Source: Nitrospirota bacterium (GTDB lineage: Bacteria > Nitrospirota > UBA9217). Taken from it: 32,789 nt of DNA. The DNA is taken from assembly GCA_021814615.1 (NCBI GenBank), contig JAKAHZ010000023.1:1-32789 (forward strand), given 5' to 3'. Shown piece after piece: positions 16,615 through 24,749 of this stretch. Under the pieces are notes generated by a model. It searched no databases. It was not told where the DNA came from and saw nothing but the letters and a program-made list of their open reading frames with translations. The translations under genes and the position numbers were made by a program. Each line of letters starts with the position of its first letter. Position 1 is the stretch's first letter.

Positions 16615-17757
16615 ATGAACAATCGATCTCGCGACGAACACTATATGTCCCTGGCTCTCCGCCTGGCCGGGAAGGCCAAAGGCCGCACCAGCCCCAACCC
16701 CATGGTCGGCGCGGTGGTGGTGAAGAACGGCAAGGTGATCGCAAAAGGGTACCATCAGAAAGCCGGCGGCCCCCACGCCGAGGCGATCGCGCTCAGGAAG
16801 GCCGGCACGGCGGCCAGGGGAGCCACGCTCTACGTGACGCTTGAGCCTTGCTCGCACACCAACAAACGCACCCCGCCCTGTTCGCCGCTCGTGATCTCGA
16901 GCGGAGTGAAACGCGTGGTCATCGCCATGATCGACCCCAACCCGCAGGTCTCGGGCCGCGGCGTCAAGGCGCTCCGGAAGGCGGGCATTGCCGTCTTCAC
17001 CGGCGTGCTCGAGGCGGAAGCGCGGAAGCTGAACGAGGCCTTCATCAAGTACATGTCCACGGGCATGCCCTTTGTGACGCTCAAGATCGCCCAGACCCTG
17101 GACGGCAGGATCGCGACCTCTCGCGGCGAGTCGAAATGGATCACCGGAGAAGAAGCGCGCAGGGAAGGCCACCGGCTGCGCGATGCGAACGACGCCATCC
17201 TCGTGGGCGTGAACACGGTCCTGAACGACGATCCTTCGCTCACCACGAGGATCCCCGGAGGCAGGGACCCCCTCCGGGTGGTCGTGGATTCCACGCTCCG
17301 CATCCCGATCAAGGCGAAGGTCCTGGCGCAGCGATCAGCCGCAACAACCATGATTGCGACGCTCATGACCGCGAAGGCAGACCGCTTCCACCGGCTTCTG
17401 GAGCGAGGCGCGGAGATCCTGATCACAAGGAGCGCCAGGAAGCGTGTTGACCTCGCCGATCTTATGCGCATGCTCACCACCTTCGGCATCACCTCGGTGC
17501 TGATCGAAGGCGGCGCAGAGGTGAACGCATCGGCGCTGGGTGCGGGCATCGTGGACAAGGTGGTGCTCTTCGTCGCTCCCACGCTCATGACCGGGAAGGA
17601 TTCGCTCTGCTCCGTCGGCGGAACGTCGCCGGTCAAGCTTGCGCATGCGGTGCAGTTACGGGACATCGCCGTTCGGCGGGTCGGGATGGATTTGATGGTC
17701 GAAGGGTACGTGCAGAAAAAGGATGTAACCGCGACACGAAGAAGGCAGAGAACGTAA
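16615..17757 (+). CDS. ribD: Bifunctional riboflavin deaminase-reductase
   Basis: 380 aa. The N-terminal deaminase (1-145) has the zinc motifs HAE at 54-56 and EPCSHTNKRTPPC (C79, C89). The C-terminal reductase (about 150-370) shows KIAQTLDGRIAT, GVNTVLNDDPSLT, LRVVVDS and IEGGAEVNASAL. It carries out steps two and three of riboflavin synthesis. AAGGAT is upstream of ATG 16615. No FMN riboswitch is present; the nearest promoter seen is that of the toxin-antitoxin module. No other rib gene is in the window. Confidence 0.96.
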   Translation: MNNRSRDEHYMSLALRLAGKAKGRTSPNPMVGAVVVKNGKVIAKGYHQKAGGPHAEAIALRKAGTAARGATLYVTLEPCSHTNKRTPPCSPLVISSGVKRVVIAMIDPNPQVSGRGVKALRKAGIAVFTGVLEAEARKLNEAFIKYMSTGMPFVTLKIAQTLDGRIATSRGESKWITGEEARREGHRLRDANDAILVGVNTVLNDDPSLTTRIPGGRDPLRVVVDSTLRIPIKAKVLAQRSAATTMIATLMTAKADRFHRLLERGAEILITRSARKRVDLADLMRMLTTFGITSVLIEGGAEVNASALGAGIVDKVVLFVAPTLMTGKDSLCSVGGTSPVKLAHAVQLRDIAVRRVGMDLMVEGYVQKKDVTATRRRQRT

Positions 17758-17851
17758 ATTCTTCGTAAAATCTTATGATTGTATTTGAATGAGAGAAATG
17801 GCAGCGTTCATCATAAATTTCAGGCCTTTTCTGCGTTGAATAAATCCTCCC

Positions 17852-18529
17852 ATGTATTCATCCGTTCCCGATATTAAGCAAGCCCTCGAAGGTCACGACA
17901 TCTCCCACGTGCTGCTCGACATGGACGGTACGCTCCTGGACCGGTACTTTGACGATTACTTCTGGGAGCATCTCGTTCCCGAGAAATATGCGGATCTGCA
18001 CAACATTTCTTTCGGCAGGGCGAAGGAAGAGCTGCTGGCAAAGTACCGTTCCCAGGAGGAGACGCTGAACTGGACGGACATCGAGTACTGGTCCTGCCAG
18101 CTGGGCATCGACATCCTGGCCTTGAAGGAGCAGATCCGCCACCTGATCGAAGTGCATCCGCATGTCGAGGCGTTCCTCAAGCTCATGCGGGAACGGAAGA
18201 AGAAGATCTACATCGCCACGAACGCCCACGACAAGGTGCTGGCGCTCAAAATGAAAAAGACCGAGCTCGGCAGGTATCTGACCGGCACGATCACCTCGAT
18301 CGAGATGGGTTATCCCAAGGAGCACCAGGAGTTCTGGCGCCGGGCGGAAAAGAGGCTCCAGTTCCGGCGCGAGCATACGCTCTTCGTCGACGATACGGCG
18401 GCGGTGCTTGCCTCTGCACGACGCTACGGGATCCGGTACCTGGTGTTCAAGGCGAAGGGAAATTCAAAGATGCCGCTGAAGAAGAACGACGACTTCGCGA
18501 CGATCGTGGATTTCAACGAACTGATTTAA
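17852..18529 (+). CDS. HAD-family hydrolase, YrfG-like (GMP/IMP nucleotidase)
   Basis: 225 aa. All four HAD motifs are present: DMDGTLLD (D23, D25), T123-N124 in IATNAHD, K156 in GYPKEHQEFW and D180-D181 in LFVDDTAAVL. The segment LLDMDGTLLDRYFDDYFWEH, LNWTDIEYWS and the order of blocks closely follow E. coli YrfG, which dephosphorylates purine nucleotides. The specificity is inferred from this resemblance. It stands alone between ribD and a gene on the other strand. The gap after it (18530-18701) holds only degenerate repeat-like sequence. Confidence 0.85.
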   Translation: MYSSVPDIKQALEGHDISHVLLDMDGTLLDRYFDDYFWEHLVPEKYADLHNISFGRAKEELLAKYRSQEETLNWTDIEYWSCQLGIDILALKEQIRHLIEVHPHVEAFLKLMRERKKKIYIATNAHDKVLALKMKKTELGRYLTGTITSIEMGYPKEHQEFWRRAEKRLQFRREHTLFVDDTAAVLASARRYGIRYLVFKAKGNSKMPLKKNDDFATIVDFNELI

Positions 18530-18701
18530 ATAGAAGTTCAGAGTTCAAAATAAAAAGATAGTGCACGGTACGGAGTACAGAGTACGTCATCTCTCGCAGT
18601 CGCAGAGAAAAGCAAGGCGCTCTTGTCTTTGATCCTGCAGTATCCGCGTCCCATTGCAGTTGCGTTGGAATTCAATCCCTGTCCAATAAGATTCTCGGCT
18701 T

Positions 18702-19586
18702 TCAGATGTTCCCGATGACGGTCAACGCCTTCGGCAGGATCTCGATCTCCAACCGTGTCGTATCCCCCCGATAGATCTCCCCGTCCACATGCACGGGCAA
18801 GGGGCTCGCGCTTTCCACGCGGATCTTCCTCGCCGTTCGCATCGAGGCATACAGCTCAACGCGGTCGAGCGTTCCGTTGATCACTTTCGGCAGGTGCCAG
18901 ATCAGCCGGGGGATTGTGATCGGCTTCACGCGGGTGACATCGAGCAGCCCGTCATCGAGCTTCGCATGGGGTGTAAGCCGGAACCCGCCGCCGCAGGTCG
19001 TGCCGTTCCCGATGGTCAGGAGGAATAGGTTTGCCGACGATGTCTCCCCGTCGATCGTTACCGCGAGCGGAACGGGTGCGTAACTCCCGAGCGTTTTGAC
19101 GAGCGCGATCACGTAGCGGAGCAGGCCCGATGCAGGCCAGCGGAGGCCGTGGCTGTTATGGTTCACCGCAGCATCGAAGCCGATGCCCACCACGTTCACA
19201 AAGCAAAGGCCGTTGATCGTGCCGACATCGATGACCTGTGATCGTCCGGCGAGCAGCACATCAACGGCAGCGGGGATGTTCGTCGGGATCCCGAGCGATT
19301 TGATCAGATCGTTGCCCGACCCGGCGGGAATGATGCCGAGCGGGACCTCGCAGGAGAGCATGGCGCCGGCGACCTCGTGGATCGTGCCGTCACCGCCGAT
19401 GGCAACGATGGCGTCAAAATCCTTGCAGGAGCGGGACGCGATCTCCGCGGCGTGGCGGGGAGCGTTGGTGAACTCGAGGTCGAAGGCCACGTTCTTCCTG
19501 CCGAGCAGCTCGACCACCTGCGACGCGATGCGGCGCGTGCGCTTCGTGCCTGATGCGGGATTGGCGATGAGCTTGAAACGTTTCAT
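18702..19586 (-). CDS. Diacylglycerol/lipid kinase, YegS/BmrU-type
   Basis: 294 aa from the ATG at 19586-19584. Family motifs: LIANPASGTKR at the N-terminus, IGGDGTIHEV (64-73) for nucleotide binding, PAGSGNDLIKSLGIP (87-101), then CGGGFRLTPHAKLDDGLLDV. It would phosphorylate diacylglycerol or a related lipid at the membrane. An ATG nine bases upstream (19595) and a longer frame to 19685 exist. They overlap the likely promoter (-10 at 19594-19599) and so are less likely starts. No Shine-Dalgarno is visible, consistent with a leaderless message. Confidence 0.88.
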   Translation of the reverse strand: MKRFKLIANPASGTKRTRRIASQVVELLGRKNVAFDLEFTNAPRHAAEIASRSCKDFDAIVAIGGDGTIHEVAGAMLSCEVPLGIIPAGSGNDLIKSLGIPTNIPAAVDVLLAGRSQVIDVGTINGLCFVNVVGIGFDAAVNHNSHGLRWPASGLLRYVIALVKTLGSYAPVPLAVTIDGETSSANLFLLTIGNGTTCGGGFRLTPHAKLDDGLLDVTRVKPITIPRLIWHLPKVINGTLDRVELYASMRTARKIRVESASPLPVHVDGEIYRGDTTRLEIEILPKALTVIGNI

Positions 19587-19593
19587 GTCGGGC

Positions 19594-19622
19594 ATTATGG
19601 GGTCTTTGGGAAAGGAAGTCAA
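19594..19622 (-). promoter_or_regulatory. Promoter for the lipid kinase, leaderless arrangement
   Basis: On the minus strand TTGACT (19622-19617), a 17-bp spacer and CATAAT (19599-19594). The ATG at 19586 is seven bases past the -10, where transcription would normally begin. Confidence 0.6.
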
Positions 19623-19680
19623 CCGGGTGGAAGGGAGCGTTTGGACGCGAATGAAGTCAGGTTCTTCGGCGCTGTAACGG

Positions 19681-19718
19681 ATCAAACAAAAAGCCCCGGG
19701 AATTTCTTCCCGGGGCTT
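19681..19718 (-). terminator. Rho-independent terminator of the rhodanese selenoprotein gene
   Basis: Perfect 10-bp arms AAGCCCCGGG (19691-19700) and CCCGGGGCTT (19709-19718) with an 8-base loop. On the minus strand the stem is followed by TTTTTGTTTG. It lies 22 bp after the stop codon of the rhodanese gene. Confidence 0.92.
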
Positions 19719-19740
19719 GAGGTCCTTATTCCTGATCGAG

Positions 19741-21159
19741 CTAGGGCTTCTCGATCTTCGCGTTCCCGTCCTTGTCGATCTCCACCTTGGCGTTCAGGAA
19801 CGAAACGTTGTAGCCCTTTTCCTTCAGCTTGTGGTAGGCCATCTCGGCGCGGACGCCTGTGGAGCAATGGGTCACGATCTTCTTGTCCTTCGGGATCTCG
19901 GCAAAGCGGTCGAGGATCTCCTCGTCCGGAACGAGCAGGGCGCCCTTGATCATGCCGGCGTTGCCCTCGTCCCGGTTCCGCACGTCGAGGATCAGCGTGT
20001 CCGCAGGCGTGCTGGCCATGATCTTCTTGAACTCGTCGATCGCTATCTCGCCGGGGCGCGGCTTGGGAACGTAGACGATGTTCTCCGCCAGCTTGCCGGT
20101 CATGACCGGATAGCCCGCGGCCTTCCATGACTCGAACCCGCCCGACACGACGTCAACGGGAGCGTATCCCGCCGCGATCAGCGCTTTAGCCGCCTTCACC
20201 GCGTCGCCCTCGCCTTTCTGGTCATAGACCATGATCGGCGCTTTCTTGTCCTTGGCCGGGAACTTGGCAAGCGACTTCTCGATCTCCGCCGCGGGGACGG
20301 TCACGGCGCCCTTGATGAATCCGGCTTCGGCTGCCTTGGCCGGCCGCACGTCCACGAGCACGTGCGGGATGTCTTTGTCGATCCATGCTTCCTTCAGGAA
20401 CTGCGTTGACAGCACCAGGTAATTCCGCTTCACCCACTCCGGCACGCCGTCGTGGTAAACCTTGACATTGGTGTAACCAAGCTTCTCCGCCTTACCGGCA
20501 GAGTCGGGGCTCATCGCTCAGGTGATCCCTGCGCAGTAGTAGACGATCAGGCTCGCCTTGTCGGCAGGGAGCTTGTCCTTCATCTTGTCGAAAGCGGGAA
20601 AGGGGATGTTGACGGCAGTGGCGATCGATCCGTCCTGGAACCGGGGCAGGGGCCGCGCGTCGATCAGCAGGTATTTCCCCTTTTCCGGGCCCATTGCCAC
20701 GAGCTTCTCCACGTCCTCGGTCCTGACCTGCTTTTCCGGCGCGATCTTGATCGGCGGCTTGGCGATCAGCGCGCTCGCGAATTTCTTTCCGTCCTTTTCG
20801 GTGTACTCGATCCGTACTTCTTTGCCCTTCTTGAGAGCCCGGAGCGGCTGCTCGGCAATCTCAGCCGCCACCTGGTGGAGATTTTCGATCTTGAGATTCT
20901 CGTCGAACCTCAGGATCTCGGTGGCGTCATCGATCTTGATCTGGATCGACTGGGTCTTGTACGCCACGCTGTCGAAGTTGCCCCGCATGCTCCCGGGTTG
21001 CGGCTGGTGGCAGTTCGCGCAGACCTTGGCCACCGTCGGCTTTGGCTGCGCTGCTGCCGGTGCTGCAGGCGCCGGCGCCTTTTCCTCGGCAAGGGCCGGC
21101 CCGATCGTCAGCGCCGAGACCAATGCGAGGGAAAGGCAGGTAATCCCTTTACGCAACAT
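19741..21159 (-). CDS. Secreted haem-motif triple-rhodanese protein, probable selenoprotein (Sec214)
   Basis: 472 aa if the in-frame TGA at 20520-20518 is read as selenocysteine. ATG 21159 follows AAGGAGG. Residues 1-24 are a Sec signal peptide, and CANCH (47-51) is a c-type haem motif. Rhodanese domain 1 (about 143-245) has the loop YYCAGITU (C209, U214). Domain 2 (about 255-355) has VYDQKG in place of an active Cys and is likely inactive. Domain 3 (about 368-450) has THCSTGVRAE with C432. Sequence on both sides of the TGA is one continuous rhodanese fold in one frame; the downstream ATG (20514) has no ribosome site and would start inside the loop. A stem-loop fitting a bacterial SECIS follows (20503-20485). 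A nonsense mutation is the alternative. The role is probably periplasmic sulphur transfer. Confidence 0.82.
20485..20503 (-). promoter_or_regulatory. Putative bacterial SECIS element
   Basis: On the minus strand, CTCTGCC and GGCGGAG form a 7-bp stem (one G-U pair) around the loop GGTAA. The loop starts 21 bases after the TGA. Bacterial SECIS elements have the loop about 16-37 bases after the UGA, with a G among its first two bases. Both conditions hold. Confidence 0.65.
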
Positions 21160-21347
21160 AGTTTTCCTCCTTACATGAGATGTAAGCCCGAAGGCGTTCA
21201 AACTTGAAACAGCAGCGAACAGGGAAGGCAAATAAATGTCCTTGCGACTTGAAAAAGGGAGAATGTTGTCTTATGTATGTAAAGGAACAGCGGACGGACG
21301 GTCCCAAGCGAAGCAGGGCCTGGATGAACCCATGATTAATAGTTTAT

Positions 21348-21376
21348 ATTATAATTACAGCTTTAGCATTAGTCAA
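21348..21376 (-). promoter_or_regulatory. Strong sigma70-type promoter for the rhodanese selenoprotein gene
   Basis: On the minus strand TTGACT (21376-21371), a 17-bp spacer and a perfect TATAAT (21353-21348). The leader to ATG 21159 would be about 180 bases. The divergent gap 21160-21501 holds this promoter and that of ffh, and no gene that I can support. Confidence 0.78.
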
Positions 21377-21443
21377 CAGTGTTCTAAACTCGATGAGGAA
21401 GCTGTTCCTGCCGTTCGAGGACCGGCTATCGCCGAGAAAATCC

Positions 21444-21472
21444 TTGACAATAAGGGACTTCTCTTTTATTAT
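21444..21472 (+). promoter_or_regulatory. Sigma70-type promoter for ffh
   Basis: TTGACA at 21444-21449, a 17-bp spacer, TATTAT at 21467-21472. The ffh start codon is 30 bp after the -10, without a clear Shine-Dalgarno. Confidence 0.82.
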
Positions 21473-21501
21473 TCTTATTCTTTGCCGAGCCCAGTACTCC
21501 C

Positions 21502-22836
21502 ATGTTCGATGCATTAACGGGCAAACTCGACGCAGTATTCAAGAAACTTCGCGGCCGGGGCGTTCTGAAGGAAGAGGACGTCAAGGAAGCATTGCGCGAG
21601 GTGCGCCTTGCGCTCCTGGAAGCTGACGTCAACTTCAAGGTCGTCAAGGAGTTCGTCGGCAAGGTGCAGGAACGGGCGGTGGGGCAGGAGATCCTTTCGA
21701 GCCTCACGCCGGGCCAGCAGGTCGTCAAGATCGTCCATGAGGAGCTGGTCGGCCTTTTAGGCGGCACGCAGGCCAAGCTGCATCTCTCTCCGAATCCGCC
21801 CACGGTCGTCATGATGGTGGGCCTGCAGGGCTCGGGCAAGACGACGACGGCCGGCAAGCTGGCGAGGAATTTCAAGAAGGACGGCAGGAAGGTGCTGCTG
21901 GTCCCGGCCGACACGCGGCGGCCCGCGGCCATCGAACAGCTGAAGACGCTCGCCCGCCAGGTGGGCGTGGACGCATATAACGCGACCTCGACCGATCCCG
22001 TGGCCATCTGCCGCGACGCGAAGACCCATGCGGAGCGGTCGCTCTTTGATGTGGTGATCCTCGATACGGCGGGCCGGCTCCAGATCGACGAGCCGCTCAT
22101 GGATGAGCTCCGGCAGATCAAGACGTCCGTGAAGCCCCACGAGGTGCTCTTCGTCGCCGACGCGATGACCGGCCAGGAGGCCGTGAACATCGCCGAGAAG
22201 TTCAACGTCGACGTGGGCTTCGACGGCGTGGTGCTCACCAAGATGGACGGCGACGCCCGGGGCGGCGCGGCGCTCTCGGTCAGGGCGGTGACGGGCAAGC
22301 CGCTCAAGTTCGTGGGCATGGGCGAAAAGCTCGAAGCCATCGAGCCCTTCTTCCCGGACCGCATGGCATCGCGGATCCTGGGCATGGGCGACATGCTGTC
22401 GCTCATCGAGAAGGCGCAGGAGACGGTCTCCCGCGAGGAGGCGGAAAAGCTCGCCAAGAAGCTCCGGAAGAGCGAGTTCACGCTCGAGGACTTCAAGGAC
22501 CAGCTGAAACAGGTCAGGAAGATGGGCTCCCTCGAGTCGCTTTTGGGCATGATCCCCGGCATGAGCAAGCTCAAGATGGCCGATGCGGACATGCAGAAGG
22601 GCGAGGAGGAGCTGAAGCGCGTGGAGGCGATCATCAACTCCATGACGCCCAAGGAACGGAACAACCACACGATCATCAACGGCAGCCGTAGGTCGCGCAT
22701 CGCCAGGGGCAGCGGCACGCAGGTCCAGGACGTAAACCGGCTCCTGAAGCAGTTCGCCGAGATGCAGAAGATGATGAAGATGATGAAGGGCGGGAAGGCC
22801 AAGAACATCGGCCGGATGCTCGGAGGATTCCGGTAA
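21502..22836 (+). CDS. ffh: Signal recognition particle protein Ffh
   Basis: 444 aa, normal length. An N-terminal helical bundle (1-85) precedes the GTPase domain with GLQGSGKTTTAGKLA (P-loop), PADTRRPAA, LDTAGRLQ and TKMDGDARGGAAL. The methionine-rich M domain (about 300-444) has LLGMIPGM, SRRSRIARGSG for 4.5S RNA binding, and a Met/Lys tail. With 4.5S RNA it delivers nascent membrane proteins to FtsY. It opens the rpsP-rimM-trmD-rplS cluster and has its own promoter. Confidence 0.98.
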   Translation: MFDALTGKLDAVFKKLRGRGVLKEEDVKEALREVRLALLEADVNFKVVKEFVGKVQERAVGQEILSSLTPGQQVVKIVHEELVGLLGGTQAKLHLSPNPPTVVMMVGLQGSGKTTTAGKLARNFKKDGRKVLLVPADTRRPAAIEQLKTLARQVGVDAYNATSTDPVAICRDAKTHAERSLFDVVILDTAGRLQIDEPLMDELRQIKTSVKPHEVLFVADAMTGQEAVNIAEKFNVDVGFDGVVLTKMDGDARGGAALSVRAVTGKPLKFVGMGEKLEAIEPFFPDRMASRILGMGDMLSLIEKAQETVSREEAEKLAKKLRKSEFTLEDFKDQLKQVRKMGSLESLLGMIPGMSKLKMADADMQKGEEELKRVEAIINSMTPKERNNHTIINGSRRSRIARGSGTQVQDVNRLLKQFAEMQKMMKMMKGGKAKNIGRMLGGFR

Positions 22837-22842
22837 AAACCT

Positions 22843-22970
22843 AAGCACCAAACAGCAAGCATCAAATAACAAGGAAACGCCAAATTCCGATTTTCAATCA
22901 CCGAACGAGCAAATTGGAACTTGGTGCTTGACCATTATTTGGGATTTGTAATTTGTGATTTGGAATTTTT
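22843..22970. repeat. AT-rich AATTCCAAAT-type inverted repeat, copy 1
   Basis: The ffh-rpsP gap is filled by an imperfect inverted repeat. AAGCACCAAACAG and CCAAATTCC occur on the left; TTTGGGATTTGTAATTTG and TTTGGAATTTT on the right. It belongs to the same family as 24636-24727. It is very AT-rich compared with the genes around it. Confidence 0.7.
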
Positions 22971-22986
22971 CACAAGGAGAAAGAAC

Positions 22987-23253
22987 ATGTCAGTCAAGAT
23001 TCGGCTCAAGAGGATCGGAACGCACAAGAAGCCCTACTATCGCGTGGTCGTGGCGGATTCCCGCTCGCCCCGTGACGGCCGCTTCATCGAGATGATCGGC
23101 ACCTACGATCCGCTGAAGCAGCAGGGCGGCACGGCCTTCGATCAGGAAAAGACCTTGGGCTGGCTCAAGAAGGGCGCGGTCCCGACCGACACGGTCCGGG
23201 CCCTGCTCTCCAAGGCCGGCATCATGAAGCAGCACGCGACTGCAGCGAAGTAG
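22987..23253 (+). CDS. rpsP: Small ribosomal subunit protein bS16
   Basis: 88 aa. [34 protein letters not shown] and IGTYDPL are the bS16 signature. ATG 22987 has AAGGAGAA upstream; an in-frame TTG at 22921 lies in repeat DNA and is rejected. A binding protein of 16S rRNA during 30S assembly. rimM follows after 25 bp; the KH-domain gene khpA that often lies between them is missing. Confidence 0.98.
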   Translation: MSVKIRLKRIGTHKKPYYRVVVADSRSPRDGRFIEMIGTYDPLKQQGGTAFDQEKTLGWLKKGAVPTDTVRALLSKAGIMKQHATAAK

Positions 23254-23278
23254 CCCGCCCGCCTGCACGATACCTGCA

Positions 23279-23782
23279 ATGCTGATCACCATCGGGAAGG
23301 TGCAGAAACCCCATGGCGTGAAAGGCGAGGTCAAGGTGGAGCCGCTTACCGATCACCTTGATCGATTCCGGAAGCTGCGGAGGGTGTTTCTTACAGCGTC
23401 GGACGAAAAAACGCAGGAATGCGCGGTCAAGGCCGTCCGGTACCTCGATTCGATTCCGCTGCTGCAGCTCGCGGGCTACGATTCCCCCGAGCGGGCGCGG
23501 GAGCTGAACGGACGGCTGGTCCAGATCCCCGAGGAGGAGGCCGTCCCCCTTCCCGAAGGCCAGTACTACTGGTTCGAACTGATCGGGATGGAGGTCCTGT
23601 CCGAGGCGGGCGAGAAGCTCGGCAGGATCGTCGACATCTTCCAGACGGGCAGCAACGACGTCTATGTCATGCAGTCCGGGAAGCGCGAAATCTATCTTCC
23701 CGCGACGAAAGAGATCGTGAAGCAGGTGGACCGGCAGGCGAAGCGCATGGTGATCCATGTGATGGAAGGTTTGCTGGACTAG
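23279..23782 (+). CDS. rimM: Ribosome maturation factor RimM
   Basis: 167 aa. The N-terminal RimM domain is marked by IGKVQKPHGVKGEVKVEPLTD. The PRC-barrel part has YYWFELIGMEV, LGRIVDIFQTGSNDVYVM and IYLPATKEIVKQVD. It helps late 30S assembly around bS19 and the 16S head. Position between rpsP and trmD is standard. The ATG has only a weak ribosome site (ACGATAC region), suggesting coupling to rpsP. Confidence 0.96.
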   Translation: MLITIGKVQKPHGVKGEVKVEPLTDHLDRFRKLRRVFLTASDEKTQECAVKAVRYLDSIPLLQLAGYDSPERARELNGRLVQIPEEEAVPLPEGQYYWFELIGMEVLSEAGEKLGRIVDIFQTGSNDVYVMQSGKREIYLPATKEIVKQVDRQAKRMVIHVMEGLLD

Positions 23783-23790
23783 GACGATTT

Positions 23791-23867
23791 TCACCACGGA
23801 GGCACAGAGGTCACGGAGAAGAAAGAAACTCCGGTCGTTCTCAGTGTTCTCCGTGGCCCCGTGGTGA
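23791..23867. repeat. CACCACGGAG-type inverted repeat, copy 1
   Basis: Left arm from TCACCACGGAGGCACAGAGG (23791-23820) pairs imperfectly with the right arm ending CCCCGTGGTGA (23839-23867). It fills the rimM-trmD gap and ends six bases before the trmD start codon. The family recurs at 26901-26981. Confidence 0.78.
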
Positions 23868-23873
23868 GCTTAC

Positions 23874-24635
23874 GTGGGAACGCTCAGATTCGATGTGTTG
23901 ACGCTGTTCCCGGGGATCTTGGCCGGCCCGCTGAACGAGAGCATTCTGAAACGGGCGCAGGAGAAGGGCCTCCTGGATGTCCGGCTGCGGAACATCCGGG
24001 AGTTCGCCGAGGACCGGCACCAGAAGGCCGATGACGCGCCCTACGGCGGCGAGGCCGGAATGGTGATGAAGCCCGAGCCGGTGTTCAAGGCCGTTGATGC
24101 GGCCAAGGCCGGGTCTCCGGGCGCGGGTTTCCTGACAATCCTCCTCTCACCCCAGGGAAGGATCTTCACTCATCGCGAAGCCGAGCGGCTTTCGCGGGAA
24201 GAACGCAGGATCATCCTGCTCTGCGGCCACTACGAGGCCATTGACGAACGGGTGAAGGAAGAGCTGGTGGACGAGGAGCTGTCCATCGGCGATTATGTAC
24301 TGACCGGCGGCGAGCTGGCCGCGCTCGTGGTGATCGACGCGGCGATCCGGCTGGTGCCGGGGGTTCTGGGCGACGAGGAATCGGCCTACCGCGATTCCTT
24401 CGGCGACGGATTGCTGGACCATCCGCATTACACACGGCCGGCGGAGTTCCGGGGCAGGAAGGTTCCCGAGGTGCTGCTCTCGGGCAACCATGATGCGATC
24501 TGGAAATGGCGGCGCCGCGAATCGCTCAAGGCCACGCTGCTCAAACGGCCGGATTTGCTGGAAACGGCCGAGCTGACGAAGGAGGACCGGAGGGTCCTGG
24601 AAGAACTGAAGAAGGAACTGAACAAACACCAATAA
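23874..24635 (+). CDS. trmD: tRNA (guanine-N1)-methyltransferase
   Basis: 253 aa. It methylates G37 of tRNAs. [11 protein letters not shown] opens it; the trefoil-knot SAM site is seen in [22 protein letters not shown] and [20 protein letters not shown], and [11 protein letters not shown] near residue 180 is the flexible loop. GTG at 23874 is the only plausible start in frame close to the conserved N-terminus. The inverted repeat just before it would hide or replace a ribosome site. Confidence 0.97.
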   Translation: MGTLRFDVLTLFPGILAGPLNESILKRAQEKGLLDVRLRNIREFAEDRHQKADDAPYGGEAGMVMKPEPVFKAVDAAKAGSPGAGFLTILLSPQGRIFTHREAERLSREERRIILLCGHYEAIDERVKEELVDEELSIGDYVLTGGELAALVVIDAAIRLVPGVLGDEESAYRDSFGDGLLDHPHYTRPAEFRGRKVPEVLLSGNHDAIWKWRRRESLKATLLKRPDLLETAELTKEDRRVLEELKKELNKHQ

Positions 24636-24727
24636 CCAAGCACCAAATTCCAAATAAGCACCAATTTCCAAATTCGAATTTGGCAATTGGGATTTATTTG
24701 TCATTTGGACATTGGGATTTGGAATTT
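24636..24727. repeat. AATTCCAAAT-type inverted repeat, copy 2
   Basis: The centre CCAAATTCGAATTTGG at 24668-24683 is a perfect 16-bp palindrome. The flanks continue as imperfect arms with AGCACCAAATTCC on the left and GGGATTTGGAATTT on the right. It occupies nearly the whole trmD-rplS gap. Confidence 0.8.
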
Positions 24728-24749
24728 GTATTTATCGAGGAGGTTTGAA

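Noticed and set aside
19741-20514. A separate 257-aa rhodanese gene starting at ATG 20514
   Set aside because: No ribosome site, it starts within an active-site loop, and it is in frame with the upstream gene across a single TGA followed by a SECIS-like stem.
21236-21517. Small plus-strand ORF in the divergent promoter gap
   Set aside because: It crosses two good promoters and the ffh start; no ribosome site and no recognisable protein features.
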